The notes under the pieces were generated by a model that saw only the letters and a list, made by a program, of their open reading frames with translations, was not told where the DNA came from and did not search any database. This document shows positions 9,283 to 18,361 of a stretch of 64,000 bases of DNA, in pieces. Position 1 is the first letter of the stretch. Every line of letters begins with the position of its first letter. A program made the translations under genes and the position numbers. The DNA is from Verrucomicrobiaceae bacterium (GTDB lineage: Bacteria; Verrucomicrobiota; Verrucomicrobiia; Verrucomicrobiales; Verrucomicrobiaceae): positions 124,001 to 188,000 of the forward strand of contig JAIBCL010000010.1 of assembly GCA_019694165.1 (NCBI GenBank), written 5' to 3'.

Positions 9283-10087
9283 GCCACTGTGACAGGGCGT
9301 TCATGTCGGCCGACGGAACGTCGGAGTGAAAGCAGTCGGGCCGGTCTATGCCGAAGGCGTAGTCCGTGCGCTGCACCACGTCCACCCAGTTCCGCGGATA
9401 GAACACGGCCACCGGCTTGTTCTCGAACCACGCGGCCTGATGCATGCTCGACCAGCTTCCCACGTAGGCCGCGCTGTTGCGCACGAGATTCAGGCACGCG
9501 GGCACCGAGAGATGCTCCATCACATGGATGTTGCCGCCTTCAAACCGGCGCGCGTCCTCGATGCCGTGAATCGTGCGGCCCGTTGCGTGCGATCTGCGCG
9601 GAAAGCTGCGCGTGATCACATACACCGGCCGCGGCTGGGCACGCAGCACGTCCGCGATGCGCTCCGTGAATCCATCTGGAAACACGCGCGAGGCCACGCT
9701 GCCGGTGAACGGGCAGAACACGATGTGCCCGCGCGAATCCACGCCGTCCGGCGCATCGAACACGGGCGGCGGTCCCGAGGCGTCTCCGTGATGGACGTCC
9801 CGATGCTCCACGCCGGCAAACTCGCAGAGCGCGCGGTTAAGTTCCACTCCTCGAAGGCCCGCGTCGATGAACTCCTCGAACTTGTGGCCCAGATCGAGCA
9901 GCATGAACTGGCGTGCATTCCGGTGAAATCTGAAAATCTCCGTCGCGAACGGATTGATCGAGGCCACGATCACGCGCACCGGCTCGGTGGTCTCGCTGAT
10001 CATCCGGTAGGCGTCGCGCAGGTAGATGTTGCGGATCACATCGCCGAGACCCGCCGTGAACAAGGCCGTTTTCATGCCCGCAGTCAT
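9266..10087 (-). CDS. Glycosyltransferase family 9-like protein
   Basis: 273 residues from the ATG at 10087 (another at 10075). The start KTALFTAGLGDVIRNIYL resembles the GxGDxIxx loop of heptosyltransferases (GT9). The C-terminal half has HIVFCPFTGSVASRVFP and then SVPACLNLVRNSAAYVGSWS, matching the donor-binding region with its conserved 'S..hxA' pattern. It probably adds a heptose or related sugar to LPS or another glycan, in keeping with the GT4 and pyruvyl transferase genes facing it. A longer frame from 10135 would overlap the upstream gene by 28 nt and adds no conserved sequence. Confidence 0.75.
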   Translation of the reverse strand: MTAGMKTALFTAGLGDVIRNIYLRDAYRMISETTEPVRVIVASINPFATEIFRFHRNARQFMLLDLGHKFEEFIDAGLRGVELNRALCEFAGVEHRDVHHGDASGPPPVFDAPDGVDSRGHIVFCPFTGSVASRVFPDGFTERIADVLRAQPRPVYVITRSFPRRSHATGRTIHGIEDARRFEGGNIHVMEHLSVPACLNLVRNSAAYVGSWSSMHQAAWFENKPVAVFYPRNWVDVVQRTDYAFGIDRPDCFHSDVPSADMNALSQWLTRLP

Positions 10088-10107
10088 GGGGTGCTGGATG
10101 TGCTCGC

Positions 10108-11655
10108 TCAACGCTTTTCTGGGAGTTCGAAGCACACGGCTTCCTTGTCATTGCGCACCAGCAGCCAGCGGCCGGCGAGGGCAGGGGGATTCCAGGTCAT
10201 GGAATTCAGCGCGGGGATGCGGGCGATTTCTTCGAGGCGATCGGAATTCGGTTTCACGAGCGCGAGGAAGCCGGGCTCGCACTGAAAGAGCATCAGGCGG
10301 TTCACGAGAACGTGCTGGCCGTAGCCGTAGCGCCCATCGCGCCAGCGGCGGTCGCCATTTCTCAAATCGACACACGAGAGCGTGCCTTCGTCGAGACCGT
10401 AGGCGAAGCCATCGACGATGGAGGCGCTGCTGAACTTCGTGCGTGGCGAGGCACCGGTCCACACCGGCGTGACGCTGAGTCCGCCCGCTTTGCGCGCCTT
10501 GATCTCGAGCAGATGAGATTTCATGCCGTAGCTCGATGAGACGAGGATGCGGTCGGGCCCCGCCGAAATCGGCTGGCTCGACTTCGGCATCGTGCCCGGC
10601 CACGCGAACGACCACAGCACCGTGCCGGCAGCGGGATCGTGGGCGGTGACACTCGTGTCATTCACGCTCACGATTTGTTCCTGGCCCGCAATCGTCATCA
10701 CCACAGGCGAGGAGTAGCACGCGCCATCGTCGCCGCTCTGCCACGCCATTTTGCCACTCGCGCGGTCGAGCGCGATCACAGTCGGCGCGCTCATGCCGGC
10801 AGTGACGATGACATGCGCGCCATGCAGCAGCGGCGAGCAGCTCTTGCCCCACATCAGGTTCTTCGCGTGGTTCGCGCTGAGAATGTCGCGCGTCCACTTC
10901 AGCGACCCGGTCTCGAGATCGAGGCAGTTCAAGATGCCCGTCGCGCCCATTGTAAAGACGGCTTTGTTTTGCACGTCGATGGTGGGCGTGGCGCGCGGGC
11001 CGTCTCCGCCCATTTGTTCGGAGAAGCGGGTCTTGTCTTCGTGCGACCAGAGCAGGGAGCCATCGGCGATGTCGTAGCAAGTCACGCATTCCATCTCGCC
11101 GCGCTGCTCCTGCGTGATGGCACGACGCCCCGCGACGGCAAAGCCGGACCATCCGAGGCCGACCGGCACGCGCCACACTTCGCGCGGCGGGTGCGCTTTC
11201 CAGTCGGTGTCGAATGCGACCGCCGGCACTGTGCCATCGCCGAGCGACCCCATGAACCGCGGGAAGTCTGCGAGTCCGGATGGGAGATGTGACAAGTCAG
11301 CCGGCGTCGATTTGACGGAAGCCGGAGCGCCGACTGCGGACGACCGGCTCCACTTCCAGGCGAATCTCGGCAGCGCAGACCCGTCAGCGGAACCGTCATA
11401 ACGAAGCAAGAGCTTGAATGCCGTGACCAGCACGATCACCACAAGGGCGAGGATGCCAAGCCGTGCGAGCCGGCGTCCGTGCGCACGAAAAGCCCACCAG
11501 AGACCCGTGAGCAGCATCCACAGAAGTGCCAGTGCGATGCTTGCAAACGAGCGGACGAACTGGCCCGTGGCAAACATCCATGCGATGACGGTGGCGACGA
11601 TCATGGCGGTGACCATCGGGAAGCAAAGCGCGCGGCGGAGCGGAGAATCAGGCAT
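10108..11655 (-). CDS. Membrane-anchored PQQ-type beta-propeller protein
   Basis: 515 residues. Three hydrophobic helices fill about residues 10-85 (MVTAMIVATVIAWMFATGQF; IALALLWMLLTGLWW; LGILALVVIVLVTAFKLLL), so the chain is anchored in the inner membrane with an external propeller. The rest carries blade motifs of the PQQ/BamB type: ITCYDIADGSLLW-like, LDLETGSLKW, ALDRASGKMAWQSGDDGACY and HDPAAGTVLW. No metal or quinone ligand set is obvious, so it may be a BamB-like scaffold and not a quinoprotein dehydrogenase. Its stop lies 20 bp before the GT9-like start, so the two may form one transcript. Confidence 0.85.
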   Translation of the reverse strand: MPDSPLRRALCFPMVTAMIVATVIAWMFATGQFVRSFASIALALLWMLLTGLWWAFRAHGRRLARLGILALVVIVLVTAFKLLLRYDGSADGSALPRFAWKWSRSSAVGAPASVKSTPADLSHLPSGLADFPRFMGSLGDGTVPAVAFDTDWKAHPPREVWRVPVGLGWSGFAVAGRRAITQEQRGEMECVTCYDIADGSLLWSHEDKTRFSEQMGGDGPRATPTIDVQNKAVFTMGATGILNCLDLETGSLKWTRDILSANHAKNLMWGKSCSPLLHGAHVIVTAGMSAPTVIALDRASGKMAWQSGDDGACYSSPVVMTIAGQEQIVSVNDTSVTAHDPAAGTVLWSFAWPGTMPKSSQPISAGPDRILVSSSYGMKSHLLEIKARKAGGLSVTPVWTGASPRTKFSSASIVDGFAYGLDEGTLSCVDLRNGDRRWRDGRYGYGQHVLVNRLMLFQCEPGFLALVKPNSDRLEEIARIPALNSMTWNPPALAGRWLLVRNDKEAVCFELPEKR

Positions 11656-11733
11656 CGCCGGTATCTACGAAGGAGGGGGCCGGAGCGCACGCGCTTCTTT
11701 TGGGCGTGCCCGCTCTCATCCTCCGGCGTGCGC

Positions 11734-12603
11734 TCAAGCCAGGACTGCTGGCGAGCGCAGCGTGATGACCGTCACCTCCGGCGGGCACGCGATGCGTACG
11801 GGTGCTCCCACGCAACCGATGCCGCGATTCACATAAAGCTGCACGCTGCCCACGCGGTGATGCCCGTGGCGGTACTTTTTCCCGCCGGCAGGGAGATGCA
11901 GCGCCAGAGGCCAGGGGAGAGGCACGCAGACCTGCCCGCCATGTGTGTGGCCTGAGAGCTGCAGCGCCGGCACTCCGGTCTGTGCCACGCGGTCCACCTG
12001 ATCCGGCTCGTGGGCGAGGATCACCAGCGGCAGGTCGGTGGTCCAGTCCCGCAGGGCCGCCCGGGCATCCGCCCGGCCGCTCCATGCAGACTCCAGGCCG
12101 GCGATGAAGATTGTCCCTCGCTCCGTCTGCAAGGTCATCCCTTCGTTTCGAAGCAGATCAATCTTCCGCTCTTTGAGCAAGCGCTGCAGCACGTCGGGCT
12201 GGTGCCAGAGGTCGTGATTGCCGATGCAGCCGAGCACTCCGTATCGAGCTTCCAGCGGTGCCAGCACCTCCGCGAGGCGTCCGGCCGGCTTGCTGCTGTT
12301 CGTCAGGAAATCGCCGGTGATCACCATCAGGTCGGGCTTGAGCGCGTTTGCCAGCACGACTGCCTCGGCGATGTGCTCCGCCTTTGTCCACGGCTCGAGA
12401 TGCAGATCGCTTAGCTGCACGATGCGGAATCCGTCCATCATCGCCGGAAGAGCCGGCAGGGTGATGTCCCGCGCAACCGTCTGGATCCAGTGGCGCTCGA
12501 CCAAGTTTCCGTAGCCAAACGCGCCGCCGCCGGACACGCTGCCGCACGCGGCGAGCGAGGCGAACCGGCGGAGAAACTGGCGTCTGGAGGCGGGCGGCGG
12601 CAT
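11734..12603 (-). CDS. Tat-exported metallophosphatase (YaeI type)
   Basis: 289 residues. The N-terminus SRRQFLRRFASLAACGS is a Tat signal. The calcineurin-like phosphoesterase motifs come in order: VQLSDLHLEP (D-x-H), VITGDFL (GDF), GNHD, ILAHEPD and SGHTHGGQV, so both metal sites are complete. Relatives such as YaeI are membrane-associated phosphodiesterases acting on lipids such as UDP-diacylglucosamine or on phosphorylated polyol chains. The precise substrate cannot be told from sequence. I chose the ATG at 12603 because the frame upstream runs through the tRNA gene. Confidence 0.9.
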   Translation of the reverse strand: MPPPASRRQFLRRFASLAACGSVSGGGAFGYGNLVERHWIQTVARDITLPALPAMMDGFRIVQLSDLHLEPWTKAEHIAEAVVLANALKPDLMVITGDFLTNSSKPAGRLAEVLAPLEARYGVLGCIGNHDLWHQPDVLQRLLKERKIDLLRNEGMTLQTERGTIFIAGLESAWSGRADARAALRDWTTDLPLVILAHEPDQVDRVAQTGVPALQLSGHTHGGQVCVPLPWPLALHLPAGGKKYRHGHHRVGSVQLYVNRGIGCVGAPVRIACPPEVTVITLRSPAVLA

Positions 12604-12692
12604 TCGGCTTTGTGCGGCAAAGCTAACGGGACGCAGCCTCGTTGGAAAGCGGAATCTGGCGCCAGGCCGCCTTTCTCCGGCGGGACAATAAA

Positions 12693-12769
<77 letters not shown>

Positions 12770-12910
12770 ACCTTGATTGCGCGACCCGGCAGTCCGGGCG
12801 GCAAGGCGCGCAATCTGTGGCGGCGCGCCCGCATTGCAACACGAAAGTCCGCGACACGTCAAAGTCCGGATGCGAGCGAAAGGCGGGCTCGTCCGCCAGT
12901 GCCGGCGGCG

Positions 12911-13387
12911 TCAGCAGCTCGTCGGCAGATTTTGCGCAAGCTTCACGGTGTGGTCGATGGCGCCGCGCACGAAACCGAGGCACTCGACGGCGCCCTTCGG
13001 CTTCCCGGGCAGCGCGATGACGAGCGAGGTGCGCACGATGGCGGCGAGGCTGCGCGAGAGGATGCCGTTCGGCGTGATTTCGAATGACTTCGCGCGCATG
13101 ATTTCGCCGAAGCCGGGAATCTCCACACGCATGATGCCGCGGACGGCCTCGGGGGTCACATCGCGCTCCGCCACACCGGTGCCGCCGGTGGTCAGGATGA
13201 GACCGCAGCCTTGTGCACCGAAGGAAAGGATGGCCTCCTGAATGCGGTCGATGTCGTCGGGCACGATGGCGCTGGCGGCGACTTCCCAGCCGTAGTCGAA
13301 AGCTGCCTGCTCGAGCGCAGGGCCGCCGAGGTCTTCATAGACGCCGCTGCTGGCGCGATCCGAGATGGTGATGATGCCGACTTGCAT
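12911..13387 (-). CDS. mogA: Molybdopterin adenylyltransferase / MoaB-type protein
   Basis: 158 residues with the MoCF-biosynthesis fold. Motifs are VGIITISDRASSGVYED at the N-terminus, LILTTGGTGVAERDVTPEA in the middle (the molybdopterin-binding TTGGTG loop) and VIALPGKPKGAVECL near the end. The enzyme adenylates molybdopterin before molybdenum insertion. MogA and MoaB are close paralogues, so the symbol is tentative. GGGGA sits 6 nt before the ATG at 13387, which favours that start over one 18 nt upstream. No other molybdenum cofactor gene is adjacent. Confidence 0.88.
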   Translation of the reverse strand: MQVGIITISDRASSGVYEDLGGPALEQAAFDYGWEVAASAIVPDDIDRIQEAILSFGAQGCGLILTTGGTGVAERDVTPEAVRGIMRVEIPGFGEIMRAKSFEITPNGILSRSLAAIVRTSLVIALPGKPKGAVECLGFVRGAIDHTVKLAQNLPTSC

Positions 13388-13414
13388 GATGGTCCCCATT
13401 AGCACGAGACCGGG

Positions 13415-14674
13415 TCACTTTGCAAACCAGCCTTTCGCCAGCGGATCGGTGCTGAAAAAGTCGAGCAGTTGCTTCGCCACTTTTTCCCGGCCGCTCTCGC
13501 TCGGATGCGTGCCGTCGCGGCCGAAATCCTCCGCTGTCCACACGAGGTTGTCGGTCTTGCGCCCCTTCGTGCCCTCGGCCCAGAGATATGGCCCCCACAG
13601 CAGCACGGGTACCTTGCCAGCGGCCAGCGCGGCATCGCCGTTCATCTGCTTCTGAATCAGATGGCGGCAGGCAAACGCGCCTTCGTAGGCGTAGGGTTCC
13701 GGATTGAGGCCCGTGCTCGCGTTGCCAGCCCAGATGCGGCTGCCGAGGTAGGCGACGCGCAGGTTCGGGAATTTCTGCTGCGCGAGCTGCAGCACGGAAA
13801 CGGTGTCCGCTTCGAGCAGGTCCAGATGCTCCTTCATCGTGCCGGAGGGACCCGCATTGGCCAGCTTGATCCAAGCCGCCTGCACCTGCTGTGGTGTCAC
13901 GCCGGCACGCTCAAGACGGCTCAACGCCTCGCCCCACGGGTGCGCGTCGGGAGACGACCACGCCGCCATCGCCTGCCCGCCCTGCGCACAATCGACCACG
14001 GTCACCTTCGCGGACTTCTGCGGCGCCGCGTCGGCGATGCGCTTGAAGGCGGAGAACTCCATCGTCGCGTTCGACATGCTGATCGAGATGAAGACGATGC
14101 GCCCGTCCGCTGATGGCTTCCCTCCTGCGTCGAGCGGCTTGATTAGCGCGAGCGCATCTTCGGCCGCCTTCCGCTGCGCCACGGGCGGCTGGTTGCTTCC
14201 GCCGCCGTAGAGTCCGCCGTCCTCGCCCTCATACTTGTCGCTGGCGGCCATGTCTGTGAGCGGCACGAGGTGCTCGGGTGCCTTCCGTTGCGCGCCACCG
14301 CCTGCACGCCCCCCGGATCCGCCTCCCGGGCGCTGCCCGCGCGCCGCCTTTGCGCGGTCGAGGTATCGCTGTTCCTCGTCGGCGAGCTTCTCGCCTCGCT
14401 GCTCGCGCTGGTGGAGAACCTTCGCCTTTTCCCAGTCGATGCCCGAGGCCGCACCGCCATCGCCCGGTTTGCCGGCTCCCCGCCGTGCGTGCTCTGCCTT
14501 CGCGCGCTCGACGTAGGCTTTCTCGTCGGCGGAGACCGTCTCGCCCTTGTTCATGCGCTCGAAAATCTGGCGCGCCTTGTCGAAATCGACCGGCTGGGCC
14601 GAGGATTCCGCGCGCGAGATTTCGGCGCACGTACAGGAGGAGATGATGAGCAGGAGGAAGCAGATTGTTTTCAT
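13415..14674 (-). CDS. Secreted SGNH/GDSL-like protein with helical repeat region
   Basis: 419 residues. The N-terminus MKTICFLLLIISSCTCA is a signal peptide with a possible lipobox (ISSC). Residues about 30-110 contain two copies of a 36-residue helical unit (DFDKARQIFERMNKGE and DWEKAKVLHQREQRGE, each followed by an acidic helix ending in RAK), then a Gly/Arg linker. The C-terminal 260 residues look like an SGNH hydrolase-like domain: IVFISISMSNATM where the serine block would lie, VVDCAQGGQAMAAW, and the final DGTHPSESGREKVAKQL, which fits the D-x-x-H catalytic block V. Substrate is unknown, possibly acylated glycan. An earlier in-frame start at 14722 lacks support. Confidence 0.7.
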   Translation of the reverse strand: MKTICFLLLIISSCTCAEISRAESSAQPVDFDKARQIFERMNKGETVSADEKAYVERAKAEHARRGAGKPGDGGAASGIDWEKAKVLHQREQRGEKLADEEQRYLDRAKAARGQRPGGGSGGRAGGGAQRKAPEHLVPLTDMAASDKYEGEDGGLYGGGSNQPPVAQRKAAEDALALIKPLDAGGKPSADGRIVFISISMSNATMEFSAFKRIADAAPQKSAKVTVVDCAQGGQAMAAWSSPDAHPWGEALSRLERAGVTPQQVQAAWIKLANAGPSGTMKEHLDLLEADTVSVLQLAQQKFPNLRVAYLGSRIWAGNASTGLNPEPYAYEGAFACRHLIQKQMNGDAALAAGKVPVLLWGPYLWAEGTKGRKTDNLVWTAEDFGRDGTHPSESGREKVAKQLLDFFSTDPLAKGWFAK

Positions 14675-14968
14675 TATCGGGAGCGGATGAACCCGCATCT
14701 GGCGCGAAAGTAGCAAGAACACGCTTGTCCTCTTGTCAGCCCGGTCCGGCCCTGTGACGAGCGACAGCGCTCCATCGCGCGGAACGTCCGCGGGCTTGCA
14801 CGACTGCCTTGCCTATGGGATTTGGTTCAACAAGACATGAGCAACACTTGGAGCCGGCAAATCATCGGGCTGGTCAAGGAGGGACTCATGGCAGCGGGCC
14901 TCTTTAGTTCCCGGAAATCTGGCACTGTGTCCCACCGTCCTACTGTTTCACCGTCCATAGTCGCACCC
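14675..14968. other. Divergent intergenic region
   Basis: 294 bp between two genes that read away from each other, so it should hold both promoters. I see no convincing -35/-10 pair and no RNA gene. An open frame runs through its right half into the next gene, but its sequence has no protein-like features. Confidence 0.4.
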
Positions 14969-15985
14969 ATGAGCCGCCACATCCTCATCCTCGTCCTTTC
15001 CGCACTCGCTCTCTCCGTCACCTCGCTCACCGCCCAGCAGCCGCAGGCTGAACTGGTGTCCGTTGAAAAAATCTGGGACAAGGCGAAGCACAACGGCTTC
15101 ACCGACATCACGCGCTTCAAGAACCTGTTCATCTGCGCTTTCCGTGAGGGCGACGATCACATCGGCGGCGACGGCCAGATCCGCGTGCTCATCTCGTCCA
15201 GCGGCAAGACGTGGGTGGAGCAGGCGCTGGTGAGCGAAAAAGGTGTCGATCTGCGCGATCCGAAGCTCACCATCGCCCCCCCCGAGGTGCTGATGCTCAC
15301 CACCGGCGGTTCGATCTACAATGGCACGCGCACGCTCCAGGGACGGCAGCCGCGGGTGGCCACCTCCACGGATTTTAAGTACTGGTCGCCCAATGTGAAG
15401 GCGCTCGCCGCCGGCGACTGGCTCTGGCGCCCTGCCTTCAATGAAACGGACAAGAAGTTCTACGGCGTGGCCTACAACCAGTACCCGAACACCGGCGGCC
15501 CCAAGCCGGAGGCCGAGTGGTCTGTGAAGCTCTACTCCAGTCTCGACGGCAAGGTGTGGGCGCTGACCTCCGTGCTCAACGTGACCAGCCTGCCCAGCGA
15601 GGCCACCATCCGGTTCAAAAAGGATGGCACCGGCGTCATCCTCATGCGCCGGGATGGCGGCGACAAACGCGGCGCGCTCGGTGTGGCGGCTCCGCCTTAT
15701 CGTGACTGGAAGTGGACGCCGTTGCCCTACGCTCTCGCCGGTCCGAACTTCATCGTGCTGCCGGACGACTCCATGGTGGCCTGCACCGTCGCCGGCACAC
15801 GGCTCGGCCTCTTCAAAATGACGGAGACCGCGCTCGAGCCGCTCCTCCCGCTGCAAAGTGGTGGCGACTGCGGCTATGCCGGCATGGTGTGGGAGGACGG
15901 ACAGCTCCATCTCACCTACCACTCGTCACACGAGGGAAAAACGAGCATCTACTACGCCAGAGTGAAGCTGCCGTGGGTGAAGTGA
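14969..15985 (+). CDS. Secreted sialidase-fold (BNR-like) protein
   Basis: 338 residues with a clear Sec signal (MSRHILILVLSALALSVTSL, cleavage near TAQ-QP). The mature chain looks like a six-bladed sialidase-type propeller: FKNLFICAFREGDDHIG, LISSSGKTWVEQ (an Asp-box-like S-x-S-G-K-T-W), TSTDFKYWSP, SSLDGKVWALTS and AYHSSHEGKTSIYYARVKLP at the end. This fold serves both exo-sialidases and non-enzymatic binding proteins, so activity cannot be claimed. The start was placed at the ATG giving the signal peptide; a frame beginning 147 nt upstream is not protein-like. Confidence 0.75.
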   Translation: MSRHILILVLSALALSVTSLTAQQPQAELVSVEKIWDKAKHNGFTDITRFKNLFICAFREGDDHIGGDGQIRVLISSSGKTWVEQALVSEKGVDLRDPKLTIAPPEVLMLTTGGSIYNGTRTLQGRQPRVATSTDFKYWSPNVKALAAGDWLWRPAFNETDKKFYGVAYNQYPNTGGPKPEAEWSVKLYSSLDGKVWALTSVLNVTSLPSEATIRFKKDGTGVILMRRDGGDKRGALGVAAPPYRDWKWTPLPYALAGPNFIVLPDDSMVACTVAGTRLGLFKMTETALEPLLPLQSGGDCGYAGMVWEDGQLHLTYHSSHEGKTSIYYARVKLPWVK

Positions 15986-16016
15986 ATGAGGTGCGACCTG
16001 CCAGATCGCAGCACAT

Positions 16017-16586
16017 TCACACCAGTTCCTTCCGCGTAAACGCCGCCACGACGGGGTAGCCCTTGCCCTCGATGTTCTCGCGCCCGCCTTCCTGGCGGTC
16101 CACGAGGATGAGCGCGAATGCCACCTTGCCGCCTTCAGCCTCGATGGCCTCGATGGCCTTCAAGGTGGAGTCGCCGGTGGTGATCACGTCATCGACGACG
16201 ACGACCGTGTCGCCCGCCGCGAAGTTGCCCTCGATGCGTTTGCCGCGGCCGTGGCCTTTCGGCTCCTTGCGCACGACAAAAGCCTGCACCGGCTTTTCGT
16301 CGCCCGCGAGACTCGACGCGATGGCGACGGCGAGCGAGATGGGATCCGCGCCCATCGTCAGGCCGCCGAGCGCTGAGAGCTTCAAGCCGCGGCTCGCAAT
16401 CTCGGCGTTCAGCAGGTCGAGAAGTACGCGCCCCACGAGCACCGCGCCGCGTGCATCGAGCGTGGTGACGCGGCAGTCCACGTAGAGGTCGCTCTTCTTG
16501 CCCGAAGCGAGCGTGAAGTCGCCGGTGCGGACGGATTTCGATTTGAGGAGTGCGCGGAGTTCTTCGCGTTCTGCGGGTGTGGCCAT
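16017..16586 (-). CDS. pyrE: Orotate phosphoribosyltransferase
   Basis: 189 residues. The type I phosphoribosyltransferase PRPP loop is VVVVDDVITTGDSTLKAIEA, and the N-terminal substrate loop FTLASGKKSDLYVDCR plus LGGLTMGADPISLAVA are typical of PyrE. The enzyme joins orotate to PRPP to make OMP in pyrimidine synthesis in the cytoplasm. It stands alone, not next to other pyr genes. The ATG at 16586 precedes the conserved domain; a TTG upstream at 16631 falls in a terminator hairpin and is unlikely. Confidence 0.95.
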   Translation of the reverse strand: MATPAEREELRALLKSKSVRTGDFTLASGKKSDLYVDCRVTTLDARGAVLVGRVLLDLLNAEIASRGLKLSALGGLTMGADPISLAVAIASSLAGDEKPVQAFVVRKEPKGHGRGKRIEGNFAAGDTVVVVDDVITTGDSTLKAIEAIEAEGGKVAFALILVDRQEGGRENIEGKGYPVVAAFTRKELV

Positions 16587-16629
16587 GCTCGTCTCTAGCG
16601 CGGATTCGGGAGGCGACAAGGGTCGATGC

Positions 16630-16658
16630 AAAAGAGCCTCCGCTTGCTTCGGAGGCTC
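16630..16658 (-). terminator. Rho-independent terminator
   Basis: A perfect 9-bp stem (GAGCCTCCG / CGGAGGCTC) with a 7-nt loop is followed on the minus strand by TTTTGC. It lies 33 bp past the stop of the metal-binding-domain gene and just before pyrE, so it should end the upstream transcript. Confidence 0.85.
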
Positions 16659-16690
16659 CGGGCCGAAATGTCGGCATCACAGACGGCTGC

Positions 16691-17209
16691 CTACTTCACC
16701 GTCACGGCAAAGCCGGCTTTGTTCATCGCTGCGATCACGTCCGCTTTGCTGAACTCGCCGGTGACCTTGAAGCTTCCGGCCTTGGCGGTCACGTCGGTGT
16801 CGGTCACACCGGGCACGGTCTTCACGGCGTCCTTGATGGCGGCGCGGCATTTGTCGCAGCAGTTGTGCGCTCCGCTCACGGTCGCGGTCTTCACCTTTTT
16901 GTCGGCACCCGCGCCGGGCGATGAGCTTTTGATGGCGACTTCACCATCTTCGATGCTTCCGAAGTAGCCGGCGTCGTTGAGTGCCTCGACGGCCTTCTTT
17001 GCCTCGCTCTTGCTCTTGGTGGTCACCGTGACGGTGCCGCCTTTCGAGGTGACGCTGGCATCGCGCACTTTGCCGATGGCCTTTTCGATTCCCTTCGCGC
17101 AGGTGTCACAGCAGTTGTGAACACCGCCGAGGACGACCTTGGTTTCCGCGGCCGGGACGGTGACGGCCAGCGCGATGAGGGTGACGGATGTGATGAGGAT
17201 GTGTTTCAT
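16691..17209 (-). CDS. Exported protein with two HNCC-type heavy-metal-associated domains
   Basis: 172 residues. A signal peptide (ITSVTLIALAVTVPAAE) is followed by two HMA-like ferredoxin folds, residues about 25-95 and 107-172. Where typical HMA domains have M-x-C-x2-C, both copies here read HNCCD-x-C (H31-N-C-C-D-T-C37 and H115-N-C-C-D-K-C121), each after a Gly-x-His turn. This suggests metal or redox chemistry outside the cytoplasm with an extra Cys and a His. Known HMA proteins bind copper, zinc or mercury; the metal here is not predictable. No P-type ATPase or metal regulator is adjacent. A terminator follows. The ATG at 17209 gives the signal peptide. Confidence 0.8.
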   Translation of the reverse strand: MKHILITSVTLIALAVTVPAAETKVVLGGVHNCCDTCAKGIEKAIGKVRDASVTSKGGTVTVTTKSKSEAKKAVEALNDAGYFGSIEDGEVAIKSSSPGAGADKKVKTATVSGAHNCCDKCRAAIKDAVKTVPGVTDTDVTAKAGSFKVTGEFSKADVIAAMNKAGFAVTVK

Positions 17210-17332
17210 GGGTAGTGCCGGGACGTTTGGCACAGGCATTTCCCGGCGGCAAGCACCTCCACGCCTTGCCGTCGGCATCGAGGACAGGCGGTCGCCGATA
17301 CAGGGAACAGGCAGGTTTGCCTGCGCTGCGCT

Positions 17333-18361
17333 TCAGCGCCGTGTCGCTGTCATGAATCCGCGCGCGGCGACCGTGTCGGTGTACGGTCCCGGCTCAAACC
17401 CGGCGTCGGCGAGCAGCGCGGCGTATTCGGCGGTGGAGTAGCACTTCCCCTGCGTGGAGTGCATCAGCAGCGCGGAATACTCGGCCACGTGCATCGGGCC
17501 GGTCTTGCCGGCGTTGATGAAGGCGTCGTGGATGATGAGCATCCCGCCCGGCGGCAGCGCGGCGTGGGAGACGGCCAGCAGCTCCTGCACTTCCGGGATG
17601 CCCCAGTCGTGCAGCACGTTCGAATACAAGTGCACGTCGAATCCACCAGGCAGGCCGTCGAACATGTTGCCCGCGATCACCTCGACGCGCTTCGCGAATC
17701 CGCGCTCCTCGACGAGCTTCCGCGCGATGCGGTCCACCGGCGCCTGATCGAGCACCGCTGCTCGCATCTGCGCGTGATGCGCCGCCACGGAGCACGCGTA
17801 GATGCCCGAGCCGCCGCCGATGTCGAGAAAGCGCGAGCGACCGCGCAGATCGAGCTTCTTTGCCAGCGCCTGTGAGAAATACAGGCCGCGGCAGTCCATC
17901 GCGGCCGTGAACCGGCGCGCGAAAGTCTCGTCCTCCATCGCCTTGTGCCAGTCGGCGGACGCCTTGTCGCCCGACCAGCCCGCGGGCTTGTCGGTGCGGA
18001 GCACTTCGAGGAAATCCTTCGCGATGGGCCGGCTGTGCAGCGAGTCGTAGTACGGCCCGAGATTCCACGGCGACTCCTTGGAGAGATGTTCGCGCGCGAG
18101 CGTGGTGGCGTGAAATGTGCCGTCGCGATTTTCGATGAAGCCGTTCGCGGCAAAGAGCGTGAGCATCACGTCGGTCGGCCGCTCCGTGGTGCCGAAGTGC
18201 GCGCAGATCGCATCCTTGTCCGACGGAGTCCGCGCGAGCCACGAGAAGAAATCCAGATGCACAAGCGCGGCGGCGATGAGGTCGGCGGCGTACAGGCAGT
18301 CGCGATACTGGTAGATGCGGAGCGGATCGGTCGCGGGCGCGGCGGTGAGGTCTGTGGGCAT
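17333..18361 (-). CDS. SAM-dependent O-methyltransferase (methyltransf_2 type)
   Basis: 342 residues. An N-terminal winged-helix dimerisation part (AADLIAAALVHLDFFSWLA, ICAHFGTTERPTDVMLTLF) precedes a class I methyltransferase domain with FLDIGGGSGIYACSVA (SAM-binding loop), VLDQAPVD, NVLHDWGIPEVQELL and GGMLIIHDAFINAGKTGP. This architecture matches small-molecule O-methyltransferases such as acetylserotonin or polyketide O-methyltransferases. The substrate is unknown. The ATG at 18361 precedes the domain; a longer in-frame extension upstream has no similarity. Confidence 0.85.
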   Translation of the reverse strand: MPTDLTAAPATDPLRIYQYRDCLYAADLIAAALVHLDFFSWLARTPSDKDAICAHFGTTERPTDVMLTLFAANGFIENRDGTFHATTLAREHLSKESPWNLGPYYDSLHSRPIAKDFLEVLRTDKPAGWSGDKASADWHKAMEDETFARRFTAAMDCRGLYFSQALAKKLDLRGRSRFLDIGGGSGIYACSVAAHHAQMRAAVLDQAPVDRIARKLVEERGFAKRVEVIAGNMFDGLPGGFDVHLYSNVLHDWGIPEVQELLAVSHAALPPGGMLIIHDAFINAGKTGPMHVAEYSALLMHSTQGKCYSTAEYAALLADAGFEPGPYTDTVAARGFMTATRR

